From positions 1,541 to 13,200 of the forward strand of contig DHNI01000063.1 in assembly GCA_002409455.1 (NCBI GenBank): a stretch of 11,660 nucleotides of DNA. The letters are read 5' to 3'. Of this stretch, positions 1-8,259 are shown piece after piece (the first letter of the stretch is position 1; every line of letters starts with the position of its first letter). The translations under genes and the position numbers were made by a program. This DNA is from Firmicutes bacterium UBA5420 (GTDB lineage Bacteria > Bacillota > Limnochordia > Darwinibacteriales > Darwinibacteriaceae). The notes beneath the pieces are model-generated. The model saw only the letters and a list, made by a program, of their open reading frames with translations, did no database searches and was not told the origin of the DNA.

Positions 1-1191
1 CTCCTCAGCTGTCGGTTCGCGCCTTGTCACAACCCGCAACGCCTCTTCGTCAAGGACACCATCATCTTCTGTCTGAGCCAGCATACCCCCCGGCACAGAC
101 ATATAACGGAGGGCAGCTTGACCCGCATCTGCCATAGGAAGAGTCAAAAGACGTAAATTCTTCTTATCCTGTAATGTGTGCAGGGCCTCCGTCGAAAAAG
201 ACGGAGCAATAATAATTTCCAGGAAGACCTGATGGAGCATTCTAGCTGTAACCGCATCCACAGGACGATTGAAGGCAACAATTCCGCCAAAGATGGACAC
301 AGGGTCACTGGCAAAGGCTCTAGAAAAGGCCTCCTCTACAGTGGTTCCTATACCGACTCCACAAGGGTTCATATGTTTCATGGCCACCGCAGCTGGCTGG
401 GCAAATTCTGCCACAAGAGCCAACGCGGCGTTGGCATCGTTAATATTATTGTAAGAGAGTTCCTTGCCCTGAAGCTGCTTCGCTTGGACTAAACTATGGG
501 CAGGGGCCAAAGGTGCTCGATAAAAGGCCGCCCTTTGCTGCGGGTTTTCGCCATAACGTAAAGTCTGCTCAAGATCATAGGTGAGGGTCATTCGCTCAGG
601 AAACTCTTCTCCCACCAGATCCGTCAGGTAGCTAGCGATGAGGGCATCGTAGGACGCCGTATGACGAAACGCCTTGGCAGCTAGTTTGCGCCTTAGGGCA
701 CCAGTCACTCCACCTTTCTCTAGCTCCTCTACAACAAAAGAATAGTCCTGTGGTTCTACAACCACCGTTAGATACTCATGGTTCTTTGCTGCGGATCGGA
801 GCATAGAGGGCCCACCAATATCAATATTCTCTATAGCATCCTCGATGGTGCAGTCTGGTTTGCTAATTGTAGCCTGAAAAGGATAGAGATTTACGCATAC
901 CAGTTCAAATGGTGCAATACCATATGTCCTCAATGTGTCCAGGTGCTCCGGTTCTTCGGGCTTTGCCAGCAAGCCTCCATGAATCTTAGGATGCAGCGTT
1001 TTCACTCGGCCATCCAAGATTTCAGGAAATCCCGTGACGCTCTCCACATCTATTACCGGAAGCCCTGCCTCTTTCAGAACTGCGGCTGTACCCCCTGTAG
1101 ATACTAACTCAAACCCAAGGGAAACCAACTCCCTGGCAAATTCCACAATCCCCTCTTTATTAGAAACACTAATTAGTGCACGCCTTGCCAT
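1..1191 (-). CDS. purH: Bifunctional AICAR formyltransferase / IMP cyclohydrolase PurH, C-terminus cut off by window edge
   Basis: PurH performs the last two steps of IMP synthesis: formylation of AICAR with 10-formyl-tetrahydrofolate, then ring closure to IMP. The frame is open from the ATG at 1191 to base 1 with no stop, giving 397 residues of an expected 510-520, so the 3' end lies outside the window. Residues 1 to about 195 are the MGS-like cyclohydrolase domain, with STGGT at 31-35 and GRVKTLHPKIHGG at 61-73. The transformylase domain follows, with RYGENPQQ from 212, the catalytic Lys-His pair in KHMNPCG (K272, H273), and SIFGGIVAFNR soon after. The last visible residues, VVTRREPT, are typical of the family. 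The start is preceded by GGGAGGAG at 1196-1203 and overlaps the end of purN by 23 nt, so translation is probably coupled. Identity is near certain. Confidence 0.97.
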   Translation of the reverse strand, partial: MARRALISVSNKEGIVEFARELVSLGFELVSTGGTAAVLKEAGLPVIDVESVTGFPEILDGRVKTLHPKIHGGLLAKPEEPEHLDTLRTYGIAPFELVCVNLYPFQATISKPDCTIEDAIENIDIGGPSMLRSAAKNHEYLTVVVEPQDYSFVVEELEKGGVTGALRRKLAAKAFRHTASYDALIASYLTDLVGEEFPERMTLTYDLEQTLRYGENPQQRAAFYRAPLAPAHSLVQAKQLQGKELSYNNINDANAALALVAEFAQPAAVAMKHMNPCGVGIGTTVEEAFSRAFASDPVSIFGGIVAFNRPVDAVTARMLHQVFLEIIIAPSFSTEALHTLQDKKNLRLLTLPMADAGQAALRYMSVPGGMLAQTEDDGVLDEEALRVVTRREPTAEE

Positions 1192-1771
1192 GTTGCTCCT
1201 CCCTACTCTGCCTGAAAATTTCTCTCAAAACCTTTGGATATAGACTGTGTTCCACGGCGTGAATCCTTTTCTCCAAACTTGCTCGATCTTCGCCAGGCGC
1301 TACCAAAATGCGCTCCTGGGCAATGATGGGCCCCGTATCCATGCCTGCATCCACATAGTGAACTGTTACCCCAGTCTCTATAGCTCCGGCCTTTAGGGCT
1401 TGGCCGATTCCGTCTTTACCCGGAAAGCGTGGCAACAAAGACGGATGGATATTCACAATTCTTCCAGGATAGCGCTCTAGAAGCGTGGGCCCAATCAGAC
1501 GCATATAACCTGCTAAAATCAGGTATTCCACGTCCAATTCTGCCAGTTTGCTGGCTATGCCCCCTTCGTATTGGGCTTTGTCTTCATAATCCTTAGCACT
1601 AAAGGCCAACGTTGGAATTCCAGCTTCAGATGCCCTTGTTAAGCAATAGGCTCCCCTGCGATCCGAGACCACAAGTTCAATTGTGGCAGGCAGTTCTCCC
1701 CTAGTGGTAGCATCAATCAGTGCCTGCAAGTTCGACCCCTGGCCCGATGCAAACACCGCCATCTTGATCAC
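1169..1771 (-). CDS. purN: Phosphoribosylglycinamide formyltransferase PurN (GART)
   Basis: This is the folate-dependent enzyme that transfers a formyl group from 10-formyl-tetrahydrofolate to GAR, step 3 of purine synthesis, in the cytoplasm. At 200 residues it matches the family length. The phosphate-binding SGQGSN is at residues 9-14. The catalytic residues sit in NIHPSLLP (N107, H109) and DAGMDTGP (D145), each one position from the E. coli N106, H108 and D144. The start is GTG at 1771, which overlaps the TGA of purM in a GTGA arrangement with a GAGGGGG sequence about 10 nt upstream. An ATG at codon 4 (1762) is a possible alternative. The reading frame continues 23 nt into purH, giving a short polar C-terminal tail. 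Confidence 0.96.
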   Translation of the reverse strand: MIKMAVFASGQGSNLQALIDATTRGELPATIELVVSDRRGAYCLTRASEAGIPTLAFSAKDYEDKAQYEGGIASKLAELDVEYLILAGYMRLIGPTLLERYPGRIVNIHPSLLPRFPGKDGIGQALKAGAIETGVTVHYVDAGMDTGPIIAQERILVAPGEDRASLEKRIHAVEHSLYPKVLREIFRQSREEQHGKACTN

Positions 1772-2793
1772 AGCAAACGAACCCCCTCACCTTCCGTAAC
1801 TTGACCTATCTTGTAAACCTCTTCCCCTAAGGTATGGAAATGGGCGCACGTGGTCTCCACCTGCGAAGGACTCACAGCCAGAACCATGCCAATACCCATA
1901 TTAAACACGTTATACATCTCTGTGCTCTGAATTTCGCCCATGCTCTCTAGGAGCGCAAACATAGCAGGTTTCTGCCATGAGTTAAGCTCTATCGTCGCCC
2001 CTAATCCCGTGGGGAGCATGCGGGGGATATTTTCTATGAAACCTCCACCAGTAACGTGGGCCAGGCCCTTGAGCCTGTTTTCTCTGAGAAGGGGCAAAAG
2101 AGATTTCACATAAATCCTGGTCGGCTTTAAAAGCTCCTCCCCCCAACTTTGGCCAAGCTCGGGCACGAGGGACTCTAGTTGAACCTGATGCTTTTCGAAT
2201 AAAACCTTACGCACCAGCGAAAAACCATTGCTATGCAAACCGCTTGAGGGCAAACCAAGCAAAATGTCTCCTGCAACAATGGTCTTGCCATCAACCAAGC
2301 TGGTCTTTTCACAAGCTCCCACCGCAAAGCCGGCCACATCATACTCGTTCTCACCATAAAGGCCGGGCATTTCAGCAGTCTCTCCTCCAATTAAGGCACA
2401 ACCAGCCTGTACACAGCCCTCCGCCACACCAGAAACAATCGCTTCAGTGCGCAGGGGATCGTTTTTTCCACAAGCGATATAATCAAGGAAGAATAGGGGT
2501 TCGGCTCCTTGTACCACCACATCATTGACGCACATGGCCACCGCATCAATGCCAATGGTGTCATGCTTGTCCAACATAAAGGCGATCATGATCTTCGTAC
2601 CGACCCCGTCAGTGCCCGAAACAAGAACAGGATGCCTATAGCCTAAGGACCCCAGATCAAAGAGACCGCCAAAACCGCCTACTCCTCCCAGGGTTCCTAA
2701 GCGCTTGGTTCTTTCAATATGCTTCTTTATTCTGGAGACCGTTTCATATCCAGCCTCTAAGTTAACGCCCGCTTGCTTGTACGCATTCGACAC
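1768..2793 (-). CDS. purM: Phosphoribosylformylglycinamidine cyclo-ligase PurM (AIR synthetase)
   Basis: PurM closes the imidazole ring, converting FGAM to AIR with ATP (step 5). It belongs to the same ATP-binding superfamily as PurL. I place the start at the GTG at 2793, giving 341 residues beginning MSNAYKQAGV, the usual N-terminus of the family. GGGAGG at 2803-2808 lies 9 nt upstream of it. The frame also has a GTG at 2802, but that directly abuts the Shine-Dalgarno sequence and is unlikely to be used. Visible motifs are GTDGVGTK at about residues 60-67 and GGETAEMPG at about 136-144, both nucleotide/phosphate-binding signatures of PurM. The gene overlaps the end of purF by 32 nt and ends within the purN start codon, consistent with translational coupling. 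Confidence 0.96.
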   Translation of the reverse strand: MSNAYKQAGVNLEAGYETVSRIKKHIERTKRLGTLGGVGGFGGLFDLGSLGYRHPVLVSGTDGVGTKIMIAFMLDKHDTIGIDAVAMCVNDVVVQGAEPLFFLDYIACGKNDPLRTEAIVSGVAEGCVQAGCALIGGETAEMPGLYGENEYDVAGFAVGACEKTSLVDGKTIVAGDILLGLPSSGLHSNGFSLVRKVLFEKHQVQLESLVPELGQSWGEELLKPTRIYVKSLLPLLRENRLKGLAHVTGGGFIENIPRMLPTGLGATIELNSWQKPAMFALLESMGEIQSTEMYNVFNMGIGMVLAVSPSQVETTCAHFHTLGEEVYKIGQVTEGEGVRLL

Positions 2794-4159
2794 AACGTTC
2801 ACCCTCCCAGGTAGGATACTCTCCGGTAAAACATGCTAGGCAAAGGCCACACTCAAAGACCTCTTGCATCTTGGAGACACTTAGAAATCCCAAAGAGTCT
2901 GCCGCAATCATCACTCGCATTTCCTCTACGCTGTGATTGGCTGCCACGAGTTCATCTGTGCTCAGGGTGTCCATTCCATAATAGCAAGGATACTTGATGG
3001 TAGGAGAGGCAATCAAAACATGTACAGCAGTGGCTCCGGCATCTTTTAGCATCGTCGTGATCCGGCGACTCGTCGTACCCCGCACGAAAGAATCATCGAC
3101 CATGATCACCCTCTTGCCCTCCACCACACCCCGTACCGCAGAGAGCTTCAACTTAACTCCCTGCTCCCTTAAGGATTGGGAAGGTTCAATAAATGTGCGC
3201 CCCACATAGCGGCTCTTAATTAGACCCAGCTCGTAGGGGAGCCCCGTGGCCTCTGCGTAACCAATGGCCGCAGAAAGACTCGAATCAGGTACACCGGTGA
3301 CAACATCAGCTTCAATAGGATATTCCCTGGCCAATGCCTTGCCTAGTTTTTTGCGGGCTGTATGCACGTTCAGCCCGTTTAGATTACTATCAGGTCTAGA
3401 GAAGTAAACATACTCCATGGAGCACAGAGCTTGCTTCTTCTGTTCCCCGAAGTGTTGACTATGGACGCCCCGATCGTCAATCGTGAGAAATTCACCAGGT
3501 TCCACATCGCGCACATAGGTAGCGCCAATAAGATCAAAAGCACAGGTCTCGGAAGCCACCACATGCCCTTCACCTAGTTTGCCAAGGGCTAAAGGTCTAA
3601 GACCATGGGGATCTAGAGCTACATAGAGGGCTTCCTCCGTTAACATCACGAAGGCATAGGCGCCATCGAGTTCTCGAAGGGCATGCATCATACGCTCAGG
3701 AAAGGGGCCACTCGATCCCCGTTTTGCCAGGTGGGCTAACACTTCAGCGTCAGCGGCTGTTTGAAAAATGCTCCCCTCTTCTTCAAGCATACCCCGCAAA
3801 ACCCTAGAATTGGTGAGGTTACCATTGTGGGCGATGGCTAGATCCCCGTTTTGCGAACGAAACAAAAGAGGCTGCACATTCTCAAAGCCGTTTAAGCCAC
3901 CTATGGAGTAGCGAACATGACCGATAGCCCCAGTGCCTTGGAGTTTTTCCATGCACTCCGCGTTGAAAACCTCTGTGACCAAGCCTTGTCCTTTGCGAAT
4001 CCGTACGGTCTTGCCATCCGTAGCCACAATTCCAGTCCCTTCCTGGCCCCTGTGCTGTAAACTATGGAGAGCATAATAGGCAATTTGGGAGGCCCTGGGG
4101 TGATTCCACACCCCGAAGACCCCACACTCCTCGTTTAGGCCCCTCAACTCAGCAAGCAT
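2762..4159 (-). CDS. purF: Amidophosphoribosyltransferase PurF, Fe-S/propeptide type
   Basis: PurF commits PRPP to purine synthesis, using glutamine to make phosphoribosylamine. The start at ATG 4159 gives 465 residues opening with MLAELRGLNEE followed by Cys12. The equivalent B. subtilis propeptide is removed so that this Cys becomes the N-terminal glutaminase nucleophile. The Ntn glutaminase domain follows (QHRGQEGTG, HNGNLTN), then the phosphoribosyltransferase domain with the PRPP loop VIMVDDSFVRGTT at about 351-363. Cysteines at about 246 (ALCSMEY), 392 (KYPCYYG) and the C-G-L-C-L-A-C cluster at about 437-443 fit the 4Fe-4S ligands of the Bacillus enzyme, so it is probably oxygen-sensitive. 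An AAAGGAG lies 7 nt upstream. A further six codons up to a TTG at 4177 are open but would lengthen the conserved propeptide. The gene overlaps purL by 16 nt. Confidence 0.97.
   Translation of the reverse strand: MLAELRGLNEECGVFGVWNHPRASQIAYYALHSLQHRGQEGTGIVATDGKTVRIRKGQGLVTEVFNAECMEKLQGTGAIGHVRYSIGGLNGFENVQPLLFRSQNGDLAIAHNGNLTNSRVLRGMLEEEGSIFQTAADAEVLAHLAKRGSSGPFPERMMHALRELDGAYAFVMLTEEALYVALDPHGLRPLALGKLGEGHVVASETCAFDLIGATYVRDVEPGEFLTIDDRGVHSQHFGEQKKQALCSMEYVYFSRPDSNLNGLNVHTARKKLGKALAREYPIEADVVTGVPDSSLSAAIGYAEATGLPYELGLIKSRYVGRTFIEPSQSLREQGVKLKLSAVRGVVEGKRVIMVDDSFVRGTTSRRITTMLKDAGATAVHVLIASPTIKYPCYYGMDTLSTDELVAANHSVEEMRVMIAADSLGFLSVSKMQEVFECGLCLACFTGEYPTWEGERCVECVQASGR
2803..2808 (-). promoter_or_regulatory. 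Ribosome binding site deciding the purM start
   Basis: The sense sequence is GGGAGG. It touches the GTG at 2802 but sits 9 nt before the in-frame GTG at 2793, which supports 2793 as the true start of PurM. Confidence 0.75.
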
Positions 4160-6351
4160 GGTAGTGCTCCTTTCCAAGCCTGGGCCAGCTGCTCGATGCC
4201 AAGCTTAAGGACCGGTGTCCCGTGTGATGCGATCATGAGGACAGGCTCTATAGTGGTGCGTCCAAGCAAGGTTGCCTCAACAAGATCCTCAAATTCACCT
4301 TGATTCTCGGGATCGACCGTAACTAAAAAGCGCGATTGTGATTCACTGAATAACTCACTAACTAAATCAGGTCCAAGTTCGAGCGACGCACCGATCTGTC
4401 CTTCAACCATACATTCAGTTATGGCGACAGCTAGACCACCTTCTGCAAGATCCGTGGCCGATTGCAACAGCCCTGTGCGGATGGCATCACTGACTTGGCC
4501 TTGTAGCCGATGCTCTAACTCCAGATCAAGCTGCGGTGGGCACCCAGAAATGGAACCTGTGAGCATTTGTTGGAGCTCGCTTCCGCCAAATTCAGGCTCG
4601 GTACGTCCCACCAGGTAGACGAGGGCACCTGCCTCTTTAAAATCCTTCGTCGTTAGCAAGGAGGTGTTCTCCAAAACCCCAGCCATACCAATAATGGGTG
4701 TAGGATAAATCGCTACGCCATCGGTTTCGTTCGAAAGGGACACATTACCGCCAATGACCGGGGTATCCAGTGCCTTGCAAGCAGCACGTATACCTTCCAC
4801 AGAACGTTCAATTTGCCAGAAAACTTCTGGCTTGTAAGGACTACCGAAGTTAAGCCCATCGGTGATGGCCAAAGGCTTTCCTCCAGAGCAGACGATATTG
4901 CGGGCAGCCTCAGCAACCGCGATGGCACCGCCCACATAAGGATCAAGATAGACATAGCGCGAGTTACAGTCAGTGGTCAAGGCAAGAGCTTTGTCTGTAC
5001 TGGGCACTTTCATCACGGCTGCATTCGATCCTGGCCCAAGCAAAGTGTGTTCATCTTGATCGAACTGCTCATAGACCCAGGTCTTACTAGCTACAGTTGG
5101 CCTTTGCAGTAGCTGCAAGAAGATATCCTTTACGTCCTCCACCTCTGGACGATAGGCGTCCATGGCCTGAAATTCCCGATAATATGCTGGTTCCGAGGAC
5201 GATCTCTGATAGACTGGGGCGTCATCAACAAGCGCTGCTACAGGTACCTCTGCCCTCACTTCACCAAGGTGCACGAGGCGCAATTTGTGATCGTCTGTTA
5301 CCTTGCCGATCACGCAAGCGTCCAGATCGTGCCGCTTAAAAAGGTCGAGCACCTCTTGCTCCCGCCCCTTTTCTACCACCAACAACATCCGCTCCTGCGA
5401 TTCGGAAAGCATCATTTCATACGCCGTCATCTGCGCTTCACTTTGAGGAACGAGATCTAAGTTCATCTCCATTCCGGTTCCAGCTTTGCTGGCCATTTCC
5501 GCAGAAGAACTGGTCAACCCTGCCGCTCCCATGTCTTGAATGCCAACCAACGCAGAAGAACCTACAACTTCTAAGCAAGCTTCCATCAGGCGCTTGCCAA
5601 TCTCAGGGTACCCAACTTGCAGGGCTACCGGCTCTTGCTCATCGTCAGTATCGAATTCCACTGAGGCAAAGGTAGCTCCATGAATACCGTCTCGGCCCGT
5701 GGGCGCCCCCGCATATATCACAGAATTACCCACGCCTGTAGCTAGTCCTTTGCGCATGCGCCCATGCTCCACTAGACCTACCGCCATGGCATTCACCAGG
5801 GGATTATGTGCATAGCAGGCATCAAACTGTACTTCTCCGCCTACGGTTGGCACTTTCACGGTGTTGCCGTAACCGGCTATTCCTGCCACGATTTCACGAA
5901 AAAGATATTCTGTTCGCTCCTCGTCAAGTGTGCCAAGGCGTAAGGAATTCAAGACGGCAACGGGCCTTGCTCCCATGGAGAAAACGTCACGCAAAATACC
6001 CCCTACTCCCGTTCCTGCACCGTGGTAAGGTTCGACTGCAGATGGGTGGTTATGACTCTCAATTTTAAAGACAACGGCTTGGCCATCGCCTATATCTACA
6101 ACACCGGCCCCTTCACCGGGGCCTTGAAGAACCTGTGGCCCTGTGGTAGGAAGCCTTTTCAGGACAGGTTTAGAGTTTTTATAACTGCAGTGTTCGGACC
6201 ATAATACCGAAAAAAGGCCCGTCTCTGTGTAATTTGGTAGGCGTCCCAAGAGTTTGTGGATCAACTCATATTCTTCCTCTGTCAATCCCATCTCTGCATA
6301 TAGCTTGTCCTTTTGAACTTGGCCTGCGCTTGGCTGATACTGTCGCTCCAT
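4144..6351 (-). CDS. purL: Phosphoribosylformylglycinamidine synthase large subunit PurL (small type)
   Basis: This is the synthetase subunit of FGAM synthase, which converts FGAR to FGAM with ATP and ammonia (step 4). At 735 residues it is the short PurL, which lacks the fused glutaminase and needs PurS and PurQ partners. Motifs include WSEHCSYKNS at 51-60 with the conserved His54, GPGEGAGVVDIGDG at 77-90, and FKIESHNHPSAVEP at 95-108 with the ATP/metal-site residues. Further on are GIQDMGAAGLTSSSAEM and a second nucleotide-fold half from about residue 420. The start ATG follows the purB stop by 12 nt, with AAGGGGG at 6359-6365 that includes bases of the purB stop. No purS or purQ frame is present next to it, unlike in Bacillus. 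Confidence 0.97.
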   Translation of the reverse strand: MERQYQPSAGQVQKDKLYAEMGLTEEEYELIHKLLGRLPNYTETGLFSVLWSEHCSYKNSKPVLKRLPTTGPQVLQGPGEGAGVVDIGDGQAVVFKIESHNHPSAVEPYHGAGTGVGGILRDVFSMGARPVAVLNSLRLGTLDEERTEYLFREIVAGIAGYGNTVKVPTVGGEVQFDACYAHNPLVNAMAVGLVEHGRMRKGLATGVGNSVIYAGAPTGRDGIHGATFASVEFDTDDEQEPVALQVGYPEIGKRLMEACLEVVGSSALVGIQDMGAAGLTSSSAEMASKAGTGMEMNLDLVPQSEAQMTAYEMMLSESQERMLLVVEKGREQEVLDLFKRHDLDACVIGKVTDDHKLRLVHLGEVRAEVPVAALVDDAPVYQRSSSEPAYYREFQAMDAYRPEVEDVKDIFLQLLQRPTVASKTWVYEQFDQDEHTLLGPGSNAAVMKVPSTDKALALTTDCNSRYVYLDPYVGGAIAVAEAARNIVCSGGKPLAITDGLNFGSPYKPEVFWQIERSVEGIRAACKALDTPVIGGNVSLSNETDGVAIYPTPIIGMAGVLENTSLLTTKDFKEAGALVYLVGRTEPEFGGSELQQMLTGSISGCPPQLDLELEHRLQGQVSDAIRTGLLQSATDLAEGGLAVAITECMVEGQIGASLELGPDLVSELFSESQSRFLVTVDPENQGEFEDLVEATLLGRTTIEPVLMIASHGTPVLKLGIEQLAQAWKGALPCLLS
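4167..4173 (-). promoter_or_regulatory. Ribosome binding site deciding the purF start
   Basis: The sense sequence AAAGGAG lies 7 nt before the ATG at 4159 and inside the end of purL. It rules against the TTG at 4177, which lies upstream of this site. Confidence 0.75.
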
Positions 6352-6363
6352 GATGTTTCCCCC

Positions 6364-7656
6364 TTATAGTCCTAAACGCTTAAAGATTACGTCCACATAC
6401 TTCACATGATAATTGTAATCAAAACAAGCTTTGATGGCTTCCTCCGACAAGTATTCCCTCACTATGGTACTAGCTAGCACGAGTTGCAAAAACGGGCTAT
6501 TGGTGCTCCAGGCATCCATGGCCAAGGGTTGCACCATTTCATAGGCTTCTTCCCTGGTCAACCCCTGATTAATAAGTGCCAACATAACTTGCTGTGAAAA
6601 CACCAAACCCAGAGAATGATCCATGTTCTTTTGCATCATCTCCGGGAAAACGGTCAGTTCCTTGATGATCCTAGCAAAGCGATTAAGCATGTAGTTGAGC
6701 AAGATGGTAGCATCAGGAATAGTGATGCGCTCGGCCGAAGAGTGCGAGATATCCCTTTCATGCCACAGAGCCACATTTTCATAGGATGTCATCATATAGC
6801 CCCGCATCACGCGAGCTAGACCCGTTATATTTTCAGAACCGATGGGATTGCGCTTATGGGGCATCGCGGACGATCCTTTTTGGCCTGGCGAAAAATACTC
6901 TTCTACCTCCCGCACTTCACTTTTCTGCAAAGCACGAATTTCGGTGGCGAACTTCTCCAAAGAGGTAGCAATAAGGGCGAGGGTACTAAGGTAGTGGGCG
7001 TGACGATCACGCTGGAGGGTTTGGGTAGAAATCAGCGCTGCTTTGAGCCCAAGCTTTTCACAGACATAACTTTCTACAAAGGGGTCGATATTGGCGTAGG
7101 TTCCAACGGCCCCAGAGAGCTTTCCCACTTCGATAGTGGCTTTAGCGGCGTCGAAACGTTTGAGATTGCGCTCCATTTCAGCATACCACAAAGCCAGTTT
7201 GAGACCGAATGTGGTGGGCTCGGCATGAATGCCGTGGGTTCGTCCCATCATGATGGTATACTTGTGTTCACGCGCCTTCTCCTTAAGAATGGTCTTGAAG
7301 TGCAGTAAATCGCGGCGCAAAACCGCGTTGGCTTGCTTAATTAGATAGGAATTTGCTGTATCCACCACATCGGTAGACGTAAGTCCATAATGTACCCACT
7401 TGCGTTCTTCACCGAGCGATTCTGAAACCGAACGGGTAAAGGCCACCACATCATGGCGTGTCTCAGCTTCGAGTTCGCGAATGCGCTGGGTATCAAAACT
7501 TGCGCTGCTGCGAATCTTCTCCACATCAGCCTTTGGTATAACTCCTAATTCTGCCCACGCTTCACAGGCCAGTATTTCCACTTCAAGCCAGGCCCGAAAC
7601 CGATTCTCATCAGTCCAAATAGCCTGCATCTCGGGACGAGTATAACGTTCTATCAT
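6364..7656 (-). CDS. purB: Adenylosuccinate lyase PurB
   Basis: PurB eliminates fumarate twice: from SAICAR in IMP synthesis (step 8) and from adenylosuccinate on the way to AMP. It is a homotetramer of the fumarase/aspartase superfamily. At 430 residues it matches the Bacillus type. His68 (ETRHDVV) and His141 (RTHGIHAEP) align by position with the catalytic histidines of the B. subtilis enzyme. The superfamily signature GSSAMPHKRNPIGSENI spans 261-277, with Ser262 in the flexible loop. TSTDVVDT at 93-100 is the substrate-binding segment. The ATG at 7656 is preceded by TAGGAG with 8 nt spacing, and the gene starts 11 nt after the purE stop. Confidence 0.97.
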   Translation of the reverse strand: MIERYTRPEMQAIWTDENRFRAWLEVEILACEAWAELGVIPKADVEKIRSSASFDTQRIRELEAETRHDVVAFTRSVSESLGEERKWVHYGLTSTDVVDTANSYLIKQANAVLRRDLLHFKTILKEKAREHKYTIMMGRTHGIHAEPTTFGLKLALWYAEMERNLKRFDAAKATIEVGKLSGAVGTYANIDPFVESYVCEKLGLKAALISTQTLQRDRHAHYLSTLALIATSLEKFATEIRALQKSEVREVEEYFSPGQKGSSAMPHKRNPIGSENITGLARVMRGYMMTSYENVALWHERDISHSSAERITIPDATILLNYMLNRFARIIKELTVFPEMMQKNMDHSLGLVFSQQVMLALINQGLTREEAYEMVQPLAMDAWSTNSPFLQLVLASTIVREYLSEEAIKACFDYNYHVKYVDVIFKRLGL

Positions 7657-7667
7657 TAGTATCGCTC

Positions 7668-8156
7668 CTATACTAGCTTAGCATTGCTATCTTGTATGCT
7701 TTCCGCCATAGCTTTTCTCTTGATCTCCAAAAGAGCTGCGAGCTTTTCATCGCCGATAGCCAGGATAGCGGCTGCAAACCACCCCGCATTGGTGGCACCA
7801 GCATTACCAATGGCCATGGTGCCAACTGGAATGCCTCCGGGCATCTGTACAGTGGAAAGGAGTGCATCAAAACCATTTAAGGGTCCGCCCTGCATAGGAA
7901 CACCAAGAACCGGAAGGGTGGTGTTCGCTGCCATAATTCCTGCGAGGTGGGCGGCTAATCCGGCACCAGCAATGATGACCTTCAGACCCCTTTGCCGCGC
8001 TTCTTTCGCATAGCTAAACGCCAAATCTGGTGTACGGTGCCCCGATATGACCTGTTTCTCATAAGAGACGCCCAATTCATCTAACACGTTACACGCTCTT
8101 TTCATAGTATCCCAGTCTGAAGCACTTCCCATCACGATTCCTACTTGTGGTTGCAC
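7668..8156 (-). CDS. purE: PurE: N5-CAIR mutase or AIR carboxylase
   Basis: PurE produces CAIR at step 6. Class I enzymes rearrange N5-CAIR made by PurK; class II enzymes carboxylate AIR directly with CO2. The 162-residue protein has the phosphate-binding GSASDW at 10-15, the catalytic histidine loop SGHRTPD at 38-44, AGAGLAAHLAG at 63-73, and STVQMPGG at 101-108. The loop reads SGH where E. coli has SAH, and AGLAAHLAG replaces AGGAAHLPG. Together with the absence of purK next door, this leaves the class open. The start is GTG at 8156, with GGGAGG at 8164-8169 spaced 7 nt. It is the first gene after the riboswitch terminator, and purB begins 11 nt downstream. Confidence 0.95.
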   Translation of the reverse strand: MQPQVGIVMGSASDWDTMKRACNVLDELGVSYEKQVISGHRTPDLAFSYAKEARQRGLKVIIAGAGLAAHLAGIMAANTTLPVLGVPMQGGPLNGFDALLSTVQMPGGIPVGTMAIGNAGATNAGWFAAAILAIGDEKLAALLEIKRKAMAESIQDSNAKLV

Positions 8157-8180
8157 GCGATAACCTCCCGTCTCCTGTTC

Positions 8181-8219
8181 AAAAAAAACAAACCCTGCGC
8201 AGACTCTTTCACCGCAGGG
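8181..8219 (-). terminator. Rho-independent terminator of the guanine riboswitch
   Basis: In the sense strand CCCUGCG (8213-8219) pairs perfectly with CGCAGGG (8193-8199) around a 13-nt loop and is followed by UUUGUUUUUUUU (8181-8192). It lies between the aptamer and purE. Its 5' arm shares bases with the antiterminator strand at 8217-8224, so the two cannot coexist. Ligand binding should favour this hairpin and stop transcription before purE. Confidence 0.92.
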
Positions 8220-8259
8220 GAAAGCTGTCTACCCAGAGTCGGAGACATTTACTTTCCCC
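8217..8259 (-). promoter_or_regulatory. Antiterminator hairpin of the pur leader
   Basis: In the sense strand GGGGAAAG (8252-8259) is perfectly complementary to CUUUCCCC (8217-8224). The upstream strand overlaps the 3' strand of aptamer helix P1 and the downstream strand overlaps the 5' arm of the terminator. This is the classic mutually exclusive arrangement of an OFF switch. An inner stem UGUCU/AGACA (8243-8247 with 8226-8230) would extend the hairpin and stabilise it. Confidence 0.85.

Noticed and set aside
178..492. Open frames on the plus strand within purH, and similar plus-strand frames across the pur genes
   Set aside because: They are antisense to strongly conserved enzymes, have no recognisable protein motifs and no convincing ribosome binding sites.
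1..1191. Possible frameshifted or broken purH, since no complete frame with both start and stop is visible
   Set aside because: Reading the minus strand codon by codon from 1191 to 1 shows no stop. The gene is simply cut by the window edge.
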